DNA of 64,000 nucleotides from Streptomyces sp. NBC_00247 (GTDB taxonomy: Bacteria > Actinomycetota > Actinomycetes > Streptomycetales > Streptomycetaceae). Location: contig NZ_CP108093.1 in the NCBI RefSeq assembly GCF_036188265.1, positions 3,299,001 through 3,363,000 on the forward strand, written 5' to 3'. Below the pieces are notes generated by a model. That model was not told the origin of the DNA, ran no database searches, and saw nothing but the letters and a program-made list of their open reading frames with translations. Numbering within the stretch: position 1 is the stretch's first letter; every line of letters starts with the position of its first letter. Shown here piece by piece: positions 8,443 through 16,559 of the stretch. Both the position numbers and the translations under genes were made by a program.

Positions 8443-9669
8443 TCAGCGCCAGGCCGCCGAGAAGGCGTCCAGATCGACCCAGGTGACCGGGTTGTCCGAG
8501 GTCGCGCCGAACACCGTGAGCCCGCCGTCGGACGTGACCTCCGCCCGGCACACGCAGCGCCCGGCCCGGTTGTCGCGGGGCACCTCGGCCCGGACCGTAC
8601 GGCTCGGCGTCAGCGTCGGCGGGAGCTGGGCGATCCGGGTGTCCTTCGCGAGAGTCCCCTCGAAGCCCCCGCGCAGCTGGAGGTACGTGGTCCCGGCGAT
8701 GTCCACCAGGCGTCCGCGCGGGCTCCGGAGGCCGGACTGCGCGGTGATCCCGGCGGCGGGGGTCAACGCGGACCAGTCGGCCAGCACCTTCAGCCCCCGC
8801 ACCGGCGCGTCCGTGGAGAGGAAGCAGATGGTCACCTCGCGCGGGGTGGTGTCGCTCCCGCTGAACCCGAAGAGCAGCCGCGCCTCCGTGCCCATCGGCT
8901 CGATGCTCAGCCCCTCGGGCTCCCGGCGTTCCAGCCCGGGCACCGCGGTGATGTGCCGGGGACCGGCGAGGACGGACCCGTCCGTCCAGGACAGGGCGGT
9001 GAGAAAGGTGTCGTCCACGTCCGGGTTGCCGGTGTACAGGTAGAGGTGGTCGCCGAGCGACGCGAAGCCCTGGAAGGTGTCGGCCAGGCGCGGCACCAGC
9101 GCGGCCGGGGGATGCGCGATCGTACGCAGCGCGGTCCAGGTGACCTGCCCGGTGACCGGATGGATCGGGTACTGGGTGAAGAGGTACCCCTGCCCGGTCA
9201 GGTACCGCACCGTGAGGCGCTGGAACACCGGGTCCACGTTGGGCGCGACGAACCGGGCGTCCGGGACGGGGCTGAACGGCTCCGACAGCACCGAGGAGTT
9301 CAGGTCGACCGTCTGCCCGGGGAGGTACGGGAACCGGGCGATCCGTGTACCGAACTGCTCGTGCAGCGGGCCGGTTTCGGTCCACAGGTAGGTCGTGCCG
9401 CCGATGTGCTGCGCGCCGATCTGGTAGCCGTGGCCGAAGCCGTTCAGGTGCATGTGGTCGATCGCCCGACCGGTGGCGCGGTCCATGCGGTAGACGCAGA
9501 GGTTCCCGTACTCCAGCGCGTCACGGATCTGCACGACGAAGAGGTCGTGCGTCACCGGGTCGACGGCCATGGACTGGGGTGCCCGGGTGTGCTTCTCGTG
9601 GTTCAGCGGCGTACCGCCGAGGACGCGGCCCCAGGGCCCGGCCAGGTCGATGAGATCCGTAACCGCCAC
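8443..9669 (-). CDS. TagC/P68 receptor-binding-like beta-propeller protein
   Basis: GTG 9669 gives 408 residues. Residues 1-290 look like the beta-propeller of Bacillus TagC and staphylococcal phage receptor-binding proteins, with recurring blades (SMAVDPVTHDLFVVQ, FQGFASLGDHLYLYTG, EPEGLSIEP). Streptomyces homologues are often labelled teichoic acid biosynthesis protein C, but the biochemical role is not established. Residues 295-408 form a separate domain homologous to the whole mature product of the downstream gene at 7904-8365. No signal peptide is visible. The two genes are 77 bases apart on one strand and probably cotranscribed. Confidence 0.75.
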   Translation of the reverse strand: MAVTDLIDLAGPWGRVLGGTPLNHEKHTRAPQSMAVDPVTHDLFVVQIRDALEYGNLCVYRMDRATGRAIDHMHLNGFGHGYQIGAQHIGGTTYLWTETGPLHEQFGTRIARFPYLPGQTVDLNSSVLSEPFSPVPDARFVAPNVDPVFQRLTVRYLTGQGYLFTQYPIHPVTGQVTWTALRTIAHPPAALVPRLADTFQGFASLGDHLYLYTGNPDVDDTFLTALSWTDGSVLAGPRHITAVPGLERREPEGLSIEPMGTEARLLFGFSGSDTTPREVTICFLSTDAPVRGLKVLADWSALTPAAGITAQSGLRSPRGRLVDIAGTTYLQLRGGFEGTLAKDTRIAQLPPTLTPSRTVRAEVPRDNRAGRCVCRAEVTSDGGLTVFGATSDNPVTWVDLDAFSAAWR

Positions 9670-9788
9670 GGACGGTGTCCCCTCCCCACGGGCCCGTGGG
9701 GGGCCGCGCGCGAAGATCGTATGTGCTCCGCCACGGCATGATCGGGGGACCCGCCGGGCGCCGTGGGACGAGAACGCCGCTGATGGGA

Positions 9789-10895
9789 TCAGGCCGGAGC
9801 GCTCCCCGCCGGAGGATCGTCCGCAGGCGCCGTGTTCCGGTGCCGCAGCTCCTCGACGACACCGAAAGCCGCCGCGCAGAGCGGGACGGCGAGCAGCATG
9901 CCGAGGATCCCGGCGACGCTCGCTCCGGCGGTCAGCACGATCAGGATGACGGCCGGATGCATCCGCACGGTGCGGCTCTGGATCATCGGCTGGAGCACGT
10001 GGCCCTCCAGCACCTGGACCGCGAGCACGACGCCGAGGGCCCAGAGCGCGATGACGAACCCCCGGTCGGCGAGCGCGACCAGGACGGCGACCGCGCCGGA
10101 GAGGAAGGCGCCGAGGTACGGGATGTAGGCGCCGACGAAGACCAGCGCGCCCAGCCCCACCGCGCCGGGGACCCGCAGGATCAGCAGGCCGACCGTGATG
10201 CAGAGGGCGTCGATCAGCGCGATGAACGTGGTGCCGCGCATGAACCCCTCGACCGCCTCGAAGGCCCGGCGCCCCATCGCCTCGACCAGGTCGCCGGAAC
10301 CGTGCGGGGCGAGCGAGTGGGCGAGGCGTACGGCCCGGTCGGAGTCGCGCAGGAAGAAGAAAGTGAGCAGCAGGGCGAGGACGGCGGTCGCGATCAGCGA
10401 GCCGATCAGGCTCAGCCCGGTGAGGACGCCACCGGCCGCGGTGGCGCCGAACTTCTCGACGAGGTTCTTGGCGCTGCCCGCGAGGTTGTCCACGGACGCC
10501 TCGTCGCCCAGGTCGAAGTGGTCGATCACCCACTGCGCGGCGTCTTTGAGCGAGTCCACGATCTGGTCGCCGGTGTCGATGAGCGCGGTGACGACGATGT
10601 ACCCGGCCCCGCCGACGACCGCGACCAGGGCGGCGCAGGTCAGCCCGGCGGAGACCGAGCGCTGCACGCGGTGGGCGGTCAGCCAGCGGTGGACGGGGCC
10701 GAGCAGAGCCGTACCGAGCAGCGCGAGGAGCACGGGGGTGACGGCGGTCTTGAGGTAGACGGACAGCCAGACGACGACGCCCGCCACCGCGGCGACGAGG
10801 AGCAGGACACCGCACCAGGCGGCCGTCCGCCGTGCGACGTCGGGCAGGAGGGGCTTCTGGTTCGGCACTCCCCCACCCGACCACGGGGCGGACAC
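9789..10895 (-). CDS. AI-2E family transporter (PerM/YdiK-type permease)
   Basis: A 368-residue polytopic membrane protein with about eight hydrophobic segments. The first follows RRTAAWCGVLLLV, and a large soluble loop lies near residues 110-170 before the next membrane group. The family name comes from E. coli TqsA, but most members have no proven link to AI-2; some act in sodium or other export. The GTG at 10895 is used here; an alternative GTG at 10868 would give VPNQKPLLPDV as N-terminus. It is followed at 119 bases by the TagC-like gene on the same strand. Confidence 0.85.
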   Translation of the reverse strand: MSAPWSGGGVPNQKPLLPDVARRTAAWCGVLLLVAAVAGVVVWLSVYLKTAVTPVLLALLGTALLGPVHRWLTAHRVQRSVSAGLTCAALVAVVGGAGYIVVTALIDTGDQIVDSLKDAAQWVIDHFDLGDEASVDNLAGSAKNLVEKFGATAAGGVLTGLSLIGSLIATAVLALLLTFFFLRDSDRAVRLAHSLAPHGSGDLVEAMGRRAFEAVEGFMRGTTFIALIDALCITVGLLILRVPGAVGLGALVFVGAYIPYLGAFLSGAVAVLVALADRGFVIALWALGVVLAVQVLEGHVLQPMIQSRTVRMHPAVILIVLTAGASVAGILGMLLAVPLCAAAFGVVEELRHRNTAPADDPPAGSAPA

Positions 10896-10915
10896 GGTGT
10901 CCCGCCCCGCGGGGC

Positions 10916-10942
10916 GTGCGGGTGACGATCCGTCACCCGCAC
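10916..10942 (-). terminator. pirin gene terminator
   Basis: A perfect 12-bp stem (10916-10927 with 10931-10942) with a 3-nt loop lies 10 bases beyond the pirin stop codon. Confidence 0.75.
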
Positions 10943-10952
10943 CCGGGGTGGA

Positions 10953-11909
10953 TCACATGCCGTGGACCGCCGGAACGGTGCCGAGGCGGCCGGCCTGGAA
11001 GTCCTCGAAGGCCTTCTTCAGTTCGGCCTGGCTGTTCATCACGAACGGCCCGTAGTGCGCCATCGGCTCACGGATGGGACGCCCACCGAGGAGCACGACC
11101 TCCAGGTCGGGGGTGTGCCCGTCCTGCTGCTCGTCCGCGCGGACGGTCAGCGAGGAACCGGAGCCGAAGACGGCCGTCTGTCCCCTGTGGACCGGGCGGC
11201 GCTCGGCGCCCGCGGTGCCGCGGCCGGCGAGCACGTACGCGAGGCCGTTGAAGTCCTCGCGCCACGGCAGGGTGACCTCGGCGCCGGGCCGGACGGTCGC
11301 GTGGATCATCGTGATCGGGGTGTGCGTGATGCCGGGGCCCTCGTGCCCGTCGAGCTCACCGGCGATGACGCGGAGCAGCGCGCCGCCGTCCGGGGAGGCG
11401 AGAAGCTGGACCTGACCGCCGCGGATGTCCTGGTAGCGGGGGTCCATCATCTTGTGGCTCTTGGGCAGGTTCACCCAGAGCTGGAGGCCGTGGAAGAGGC
11501 CGCCGGACATGACCAGGGACTCCGGCGGGGCCTCGATGTGCAGCAGACCGGAGCCCGCCGTCATCCACTGGGTGTCGCCGTTCTCGATGGTGCCGCCGCC
11601 ACCGTTGGAGTCCTGGTGGATGAAGCTGCCGTCGATCAGGTACGTCACGGTCTCGAAGCCGCGGTGCGGGTGCCAGGGGGTCCCCTTCGGCTCGCCGGCC
11701 GCGTACTCCACCTCACCCATCTGGTCCATCATGATGAACGGGTCGAGGTGCTTGTAGTTGATCCCGGCGAACGCGCGGCGCACCGGGAAGCCCTCGCCCT
11801 CGAAGCCGGTCGGCGCGGTGGTGACCGCGAGGACGGGACGGGCGACGGCGTCGCCCGAGGCGGCCACCTTGGGCAGGGTCAGCGGGTTTTCTACGGTCAC
11901 TGCGGGCAT
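10953..11909 (-). CDS. pirin family protein
   Basis: A bicupin protein of 318 residues. The iron-binding set of pirins is complete: His80 and His82 in WHPHRGFETVTY, and His124 and Glu126 in GLLHIEAPP. ATG 11909 is preferred over the GTG nine bases upstream because GGAGG lies 8 nt before the ATG and overlaps the GTG. In Streptomyces, a pirin is reported as a redox-sensitive modulator that binds an acyl-CoA dehydrogenase and damps beta-oxidation. A FadE5-type dehydrogenase gene lies about 0.8 kb away, beyond the SseB-like gene, which supports that link here by inference. Some pirins have quercetinase activity instead. Confidence 0.92.
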   Translation of the reverse strand: MPAVTVENPLTLPKVAASGDAVARPVLAVTTAPTGFEGEGFPVRRAFAGINYKHLDPFIMMDQMGEVEYAAGEPKGTPWHPHRGFETVTYLIDGSFIHQDSNGGGGTIENGDTQWMTAGSGLLHIEAPPESLVMSGGLFHGLQLWVNLPKSHKMMDPRYQDIRGGQVQLLASPDGGALLRVIAGELDGHEGPGITHTPITMIHATVRPGAEVTLPWREDFNGLAYVLAGRGTAGAERRPVHRGQTAVFGSGSSLTVRADEQQDGHTPDLEVVLLGGRPIREPMAHYGPFVMNSQAELKKAFEDFQAGRLGTVPAVHGM

Positions 11910-11939
11910 GGGAGCCACCTCCGGGCGGGATCTGCTTCC

Positions 11940-11968
11940 AATTTAGTTGAACAGTGAACATCTTGCAA
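11940..11968 (-). promoter_or_regulatory. pirin promoter with repeated heptamer
   Basis: On the minus strand, -35 TTGCAA (11968-11963) and -10 TAAATT (11945-11940) are separated by exactly 17 bases. This places the transcription start about 24 bases upstream of the ATG. The spacer contains a direct repeat TGTTCAC-TGTTCAA, a possible operator. Confidence 0.65.
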
Positions 11969-12089
11969 GGCGTCATTCATTCCCGGCGGGGCGAGGGCGG
12001 CGGCCACGGGCAACGGAAGCACGGCGGCGCACACGGAGAAGGCCCGCACCACCCGGGTACGAGCCTTGGGGGCGGGCGGATCGAGGGCG

Positions 12090-12545
12090 TCAGCCGTACA
12101 TGCGCCGCATCGCGAAATCGACCATCTGCTCGACAGCCTTGGCGTCGAAGACCATCCGGTGGTCGCCCTCCATGTCCAGGACGAAGCCGTACCCGGTCGG
12201 GAGCAGGTCGATCACCTCGGCGCCGGTGATCACGAAGTACTTCGACTCCTTGCCCGCGTACCGCCGCAGCTCCTTGAGCGTGCTGAACATCGGGATCACC
12301 GGGTGCTGGGTGTTGTGCAGCGCGAGGAAACCCGGGCCGTCGCCGCGCGGGCAGTAGACCTTCGAGGTCGCGAAGATCTGCTGGAAGTCCTCCGCCGCGA
12401 GGGTGCCGGTGGTGAAGGCCCGTACCGCGTCCGCCAGGGAAGGCGGCGAAGGCTCGGGGTACAGCGGCTGCTCGGCGTAGCCGCCCATCTGCCCCATCTG
12501 ACCCATCTGCTGCTGTGCACCCGGGTTCTGGTCGTAGCCGTACAT
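12090..12545 (-). CDS. SseB family protein
   Basis: 151 residues from ATG 12545. The first 35 residues are Gln/Gly/Met-rich (QQQMGQMGQMGG), and the rest is an SseB N-terminal-type domain (LADAVRAFTTG, VYCPRGDGPGFLALHN, LRRYAGKESKYFVITGAEVIDLLP). SseB-like proteins are small cytoplasmic proteins of unclear function, described in enteric serine-sensitivity and secretion contexts; in actinobacteria they are undefined. An in-frame ATG further upstream (about 12566) would add seven residues. The gene is divergent from the acyl-CoA dehydrogenase gene and shares its 187-bp control region. Confidence 0.75.
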   Translation of the reverse strand: MYGYDQNPGAQQQMGQMGQMGGYAEQPLYPEPSPPSLADAVRAFTTGTLAAEDFQQIFATSKVYCPRGDGPGFLALHNTQHPVIPMFSTLKELRRYAGKESKYFVITGAEVIDLLPTGYGFVLDMEGDHRMVFDAKAVEQMVDFAMRRMYG

Positions 12546-12594
12546 GCCCCAAAGAGTAATCGGACACATCTCCGGCTTGAGGGGTTGCGCCTTA

Positions 12595-12608
12595 TTACTG
12601 ACGGGTAG
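12595..12608. promoter_or_regulatory. possible operator, acyl-CoA dehydrogenase promoter
   Basis: TTACTGACGGGTAG is an imperfect dyad in the short divergent region between the SseB-like and acyl-CoA dehydrogenase genes. A possible -10 TAGCAT (12606-12611) overlaps its right half. Assignment to a fatty-acid regulator is inference only. Confidence 0.35.
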
Positions 12609-12732
12609 CATCATCGGAGAGGTCGACTGGTACGCGTCACACAGCCGGCCGGCCTTCCGCACAGCCCGTCGCCCGACCCGCACCACTCCCCGGGGCGCTG
12701 CGCGCCACTGCTATTGATTACGGAGCCTTCCC

Positions 12733-14559
12733 ATGGGGCACTACAAGTCGAATCTCCGCGACATCGAGTTCAACCTCTTCGAGGTCCTCGGGCGCGACAA
12801 GCTGTACGGCACCGGTCCGTTCGCGGAGATGGACGTCGAGACCGCGAAGAGCATCCTGGACGAGGTCACCCGCCTCGCGGAGAACGAGCTCGCCGACTCC
12901 TACGCCGACGCCGACCGCAACCCGCCGGTCTTCGACCCCGCGACCCACACCGCACCGGTCCCGGAGAGCTTCAAGCGGTCCTACCAGGCCTTCATGGACT
13001 CCGAGTACTGGCGCCTGGGCCTCCCCGAGGAGATCGGCGGCACCACCTCGCCCCGCTCCCTGATCTGGGCCTACGCGGAGATGCTGCTCGGCGCCAACCC
13101 GGCCCTGTGGATGTACTCCTCGGGCCCCGCGTTCGCGGGCATCCTGCACGCCGAGGGCAACGACGCGCAGAAGAAGGTCGCCGAGATCGCCGTCGAGAAG
13201 CAGTGGGGCTCGACGATGGTCCTGACCGAGCCGGACGCCGGTTCGGACGTCGGCGCCGGCCGCACCAAGGCGGTCCAGCAGGACGACGGCTCCTGGCACA
13301 TCACGGGCGTGAAGCGCTTCATCACGTCCGGCGAGCACGACATGTCGGAGAACATCCTCCACTACGTGCTGGCCCGCCCCGAGGGCGCCGGACCGGGCAC
13401 CAAGGGCCTCTCGCTCTTCCTCGTCCCCAAGTACCACTTCGACTGGCAGACCGGCGAGCTGGGCGAGCGCAACGGCGTCTACGCCACGAACGTCGAGCAC
13501 AAGATGGGCCTCAAGGCCTCCAACACCTGCGAGATGACCTTCGGCGACCAGCACCCCGCCCAGGGCTGGCTGATCGGCGACAAGCACGACGGCATCCGCC
13601 AGATGTTCATGATCATCGAGTTCGCGCGGATGATGGTCGGCACGAAGGCCATCGCCACCCTCTCCACCGGCTACCTCAACGCGCTGGAGTACGCCAAGGA
13701 GCGCGTCCAGGGCTCGGACCTGTCGCAGTTCATGGACAAGACCGCCCCCAAGGTCACCATCACGCACCACCCCGACGTGCGCCGCTCCCTCATGACGCAG
13801 AAGGCGTACGCCGAGGGCATGCGCTCCCTCGTGCTCCACACCGCCTCCGTCCAGGACGCGATCCAGGTCAAGGAGGCCGCCGGCGAGGACGCCAAGGCGC
13901 TGCACGGCCTCAACGACCTGCTGCTCCCGATCGTGAAGGGCTACGGCTCCGAGCGCTCCTACGAGCAGCTGGCGCAGTCGCTCCAGACCTTCGGCGGCTC
14001 CGGGTACCTCCAGGAGTACCCGATCGAGCAGTACATCCGCGACGCCAAGATCGACACCCTCTACGAGGGCACCACGGCCATCCAGGGTCAGGACTTCTTC
14101 TTCCGGAAGATCGTCCGCGACCAGGGCGCCTCGCTCAACACGCTCTCCGAGGAGATCAAGAAGTTCCTCGCCGGTGCCCAGGGCAACGAGGAGCTGGCCC
14201 CCGCGCTGGACTCCCTCGCCAAGGCCGCCGTGGACCTGGAGGCGATCGTCGGCACGATGATCACCGACCTCACCGCCACCGGCGAAGACGTGAAGAGCAT
14301 CTACAAGGTGGGCCTCAACACCACCCGCCTGCTACTCGCCTCCGGCGACGTCGTCGTCGGCTACCTCCTCCTCAAGGGCGCCTCGGTCGCCGCGGAGAAG
14401 CTGCCGACCGCCTCCGGCAAGGACATCGCCTTCTACCAGGGCAAGATCGCGGCCGCGAAGTTCTTCGCCGCCAACGTCCTGCCCGGCGTCTCCACGGAGC
14501 GCGCGCTCGCCGAGTCCGTGGACAACTCCCTCATGGAGCTGGACGAAGCCGCGTTCTGA
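12733..14559 (+). CDS. acyl-CoA dehydrogenase, FadE5-type
   Basis: A 608-residue flavoenzyme, longer than the usual 380-400 residue dehydrogenases and matching the long mycobacterial FadE5 class with an extra C-terminal domain. It catalyses the first step of beta-oxidation, forming trans-2-enoyl-CoA with FAD. The FAD/substrate segment [12 protein letters not shown] and the catalytic-Glu segment LYEGTTAIQ are present. ATG 12733 has a GGAG 8 bases upstream. A long GC hairpin follows. Proximity to a pirin gene fits the described pirin-dehydrogenase partnership in Streptomyces, where the partner is a long-chain enzyme. Confidence 0.93.
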   Translation: MGHYKSNLRDIEFNLFEVLGRDKLYGTGPFAEMDVETAKSILDEVTRLAENELADSYADADRNPPVFDPATHTAPVPESFKRSYQAFMDSEYWRLGLPEEIGGTTSPRSLIWAYAEMLLGANPALWMYSSGPAFAGILHAEGNDAQKKVAEIAVEKQWGSTMVLTEPDAGSDVGAGRTKAVQQDDGSWHITGVKRFITSGEHDMSENILHYVLARPEGAGPGTKGLSLFLVPKYHFDWQTGELGERNGVYATNVEHKMGLKASNTCEMTFGDQHPAQGWLIGDKHDGIRQMFMIIEFARMMVGTKAIATLSTGYLNALEYAKERVQGSDLSQFMDKTAPKVTITHHPDVRRSLMTQKAYAEGMRSLVLHTASVQDAIQVKEAAGEDAKALHGLNDLLLPIVKGYGSERSYEQLAQSLQTFGGSGYLQEYPIEQYIRDAKIDTLYEGTTAIQGQDFFFRKIVRDQGASLNTLSEEIKKFLAGAQGNEELAPALDSLAKAAVDLEAIVGTMITDLTATGEDVKSIYKVGLNTTRLLLASGDVVVGYLLLKGASVAAEKLPTASGKDIAFYQGKIAAAKFFAANVLPGVSTERALAESVDNSLMELDEAAF

Positions 14560-14579
14560 TCCTTCGCGCACTCCGTCAC

Positions 14580-14631
14580 GGCGACGGCCCGCCCCCGCAC
14601 ACGGCGCATACCGGGGGGGCGGGCCGTCGCC
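14580..14631 (+). terminator. acyl-CoA dehydrogenase terminator
   Basis: A perfect 17-bp stem (14580-14596 with 14615-14631) with an 18-nt loop begins 20 bases after the stop codon. Its right arm is part of a 19-bp repeat present twice more downstream. Confidence 0.8.
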
Positions 14632-14691
14632 GTTCGCCGTGCCACCGTTCAGCGGGCCGTCGCCGTTCGCCGGGGCCGTCGCCGTTCGCCG
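14621..14691. repeat. three copies of a 19-bp repeat from a terminator arm
   Basis: GGGCCGTCGCCGTTCGCCG occurs at 14621-14639, 14654-14672 and 14673-14691. The first copy includes the descending arm of the terminator, so copies two and three could each pair with the same ascending arm. Confidence 0.85.
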
Positions 14692-14743
14692 GGCCCGCAC
14701 GCCGCCGGGGGCACGAGCGTGAATGGTTCCCAACACGCGTCGT

Positions 14744-14756
14744 TACAGTGAAGAAC
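14744..14756 (+). promoter_or_regulatory. -10 element for leaderless aminopeptidase gene
   Basis: TACAGT at 14744-14749 lies 7 nt before ATG 14757. No ribosome binding site is visible. Confidence 0.5.
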
Positions 14757-16064
14757 ATGAGTTCCTCCCACCCTTTCGACAGGTCCCACACCGATGACCT
14801 GATGTCCTTCCTCGCCGCCAGCCCGTCGCCGTACCACGCCGTGGCCAACACCGCCGCCCGTCTGGAGGAGGCAGGGTTCCGGCAGGTCGAGGAGACCGCG
14901 GCCTGGGACGCGACGAGCGGCGGGAAGTACGTCCTGCGCGGCGGCGCCATCATCGCCTGGTTCGTCCCCGAAGGCGCTTCCCCCCACACCCCGTTCCGTA
15001 TCGTCGGCGCCCACACCGACTCCCCCAACCTGCGGGTCAAGCCACTGCCGGACACCGGCGCGCACGGCTGGCGCCAGGTCGCCGTGGAGATCTACGGCGG
15101 AACCCTGCTCAACACCTGGCTCGACCGCGACCTCGGCATCGCGGGCCGACTCAGCCTGCGCGACGGCACCGACGTGCTGGCCTGCGTCGACCGCCCGCTG
15201 ATGCGTGTCCCGCAGCTGGCCGTCCATCTCGACCGCTCGGCCAACACCGACGGCCTCAAGCTCGACCGCCAGAAGCACATGCAGCCGATCTGGGGGCTCG
15301 GCCGGGTGGAAGAGGGCGACCTCATCCGGTTCGTCGCCGAGGAGGCGGGCGTCGACCCCGAGGACGTGACCGGCTGGGACCTGATGGCCCACGCCGTCGA
15401 GAAGCCCGCCTACCTGGGCCGCGACCAGGAGCTGATGGCCGGCCCCCGGATGGACAACCTGCTCTCCGTGCACGCGGGCGCCGCCGCGCTGGCCGCCGTC
15501 GCCCGGCGGCACGCCTCCGAGGGCGCCGACCTCCCGTACATCCCGGTGCTCGCCGCCTTCGACCACGAGGAGAACGGCTCGCAGTCCGACACCGGCGCCG
15601 ACGGCCCGCTGCTCGGCACCGTCATGGAACGCTCGGTGTACGCCCGGGGCGGCGGCTACGAGGACCGGGCCCGCGCCTTCGCCGGGACCGTCTGCGTCTC
15701 CTCCGACACCGGTCACGCGATCCACCCCAACTACGGGGAGCGCCACGACCCGACGCACCACCCCGTCGTCAACGGCGGCCCGATGCTGAAGGTCAACGTC
15801 AACATGCGGTACGCGACGGACGGCAACGGCCGGGCCGTGTTCGCCGCCGCCTGCGAGCGGGCGGGCGTGCCGATGCAGACCTTCGTCTCCAACAACTCGA
15901 TGCCGTGCGGCACCACGATCGGCCCGATCACCGCCGCCCGTCACGGAATCCAGACCGTCGACATCGGCGCGGCGATCCTTTCGATGCACAGCGCCCGCGA
16001 ACTCTGCGGCGCCGACGACCCGTTCCTGCTGGCCAACGCACTGACCGAGTTCCTGGCGGGCTGA
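14757..16064 (+). CDS. M18 family aminopeptidase
   Basis: 435 residues, full length for the M18 (ApeB/aspartyl aminopeptidase-like) dinuclear zinc family, which removes N-terminal, often acidic, residues from peptides in the cytoplasm. Metal-ligand motifs are visible: GAHTDSPNL with His86 and Asp88, GPRMDNLLSVHAG, FDHEENGSQSDTGADG, and the C-terminal DIGAAILSMHSARE. ATG 14757 follows a -10-like box directly. An in-frame GTG at 14748 is less likely since it overlaps that box. No signal peptide. Confidence 0.93.
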   Translation: MSSSHPFDRSHTDDLMSFLAASPSPYHAVANTAARLEEAGFRQVEETAAWDATSGGKYVLRGGAIIAWFVPEGASPHTPFRIVGAHTDSPNLRVKPLPDTGAHGWRQVAVEIYGGTLLNTWLDRDLGIAGRLSLRDGTDVLACVDRPLMRVPQLAVHLDRSANTDGLKLDRQKHMQPIWGLGRVEEGDLIRFVAEEAGVDPEDVTGWDLMAHAVEKPAYLGRDQELMAGPRMDNLLSVHAGAAALAAVARRHASEGADLPYIPVLAAFDHEENGSQSDTGADGPLLGTVMERSVYARGGGYEDRARAFAGTVCVSSDTGHAIHPNYGERHDPTHHPVVNGGPMLKVNVNMRYATDGNGRAVFAAACERAGVPMQTFVSNNSMPCGTTIGPITAARHGIQTVDIGAAILSMHSARELCGADDPFLLANALTEFLAG

Positions 16065-16102
16065 CGTCACGTCACCCGTCCTCCTCGAAGACATGGTTGA
16101 CC

Positions 16103-16136
16103 CCGGGCCGGGTACGCGATCCGTACACCGGCCCGG
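16103..16136 (+). terminator. hairpin after aminopeptidase gene
   Basis: CCGGGCCGG-rich arms (16103-16116 with 16122-16136) pair with a single bulge. The hairpin lies 38 bases after the aminopeptidase stop and just upstream of the next ribosome binding site. Confidence 0.6.
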
Positions 16137-16166
16137 AGTCACCGGGCCGTCGAGGAGGCGGGAATC

Positions 16167-16394
16167 ATGGGACTCGGAGGATGCATTCTCCTGATCGGTG
16201 CCGGAGCGATTCTGGCGTTCGCCACCGACTGGCAGATCGACACCGTCAACGTCGACCTGGTCGGCTGGATCATGATGCTCGTCGGCCTCGTCGGGGTCTT
16301 CGCCTACATGAGCATCGCGCGGCGCCGTCGCATGATCGTGCCGCCCACCACGACGGTCGTCCCCAGCGCGGAGGACGAGAAGCGCTACCTGTGA
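16167..16394 (+). CDS. small membrane protein, DUF6458-like
   Basis: 75 residues with two hydrophobic segments (GCILLIGAGAILAFAT and LVGWIMMLVGLVGVFAYM), then a basic RRRR stretch and a short polar tail ending in KRYL. It matches the small actinobacterial DUF6458 family, whose function is unknown. GGAGG lies 8 bases before ATG 16167. A 9-base sequence 70 bases upstream (16080-16088) is perfectly complementary to the region over that ribosome binding site (16150-16158). Confidence 0.8.
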   Translation: MGLGGCILLIGAGAILAFATDWQIDTVNVDLVGWIMMLVGLVGVFAYMSIARRRRMIVPPTTTVVPSAEDEKRYL

Positions 16395-16559
16395 CGGCCC
16401 GCCGGTCGCCCGCAACGGCGTCCGGCGCACCGCACAGAACCGCTCGTAGGCCCCCGAACGCGGGGGAGACGGCCGCAGGCCGCCCGGCGGGGCCCGATAT
16501 CCTGGGCCCCGGTCCGGGCCCCCGCCCCGGGTGGGTACGGCCCGGAAGGAAAGCCGCTC

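Noticed and set aside
8443..9669. TagC-like gene as a phage tail relic
   Set aside because: It is isolated from other phage genes, intact, and such genes are common in Streptomyces cores; phage origin is possible but not shown.
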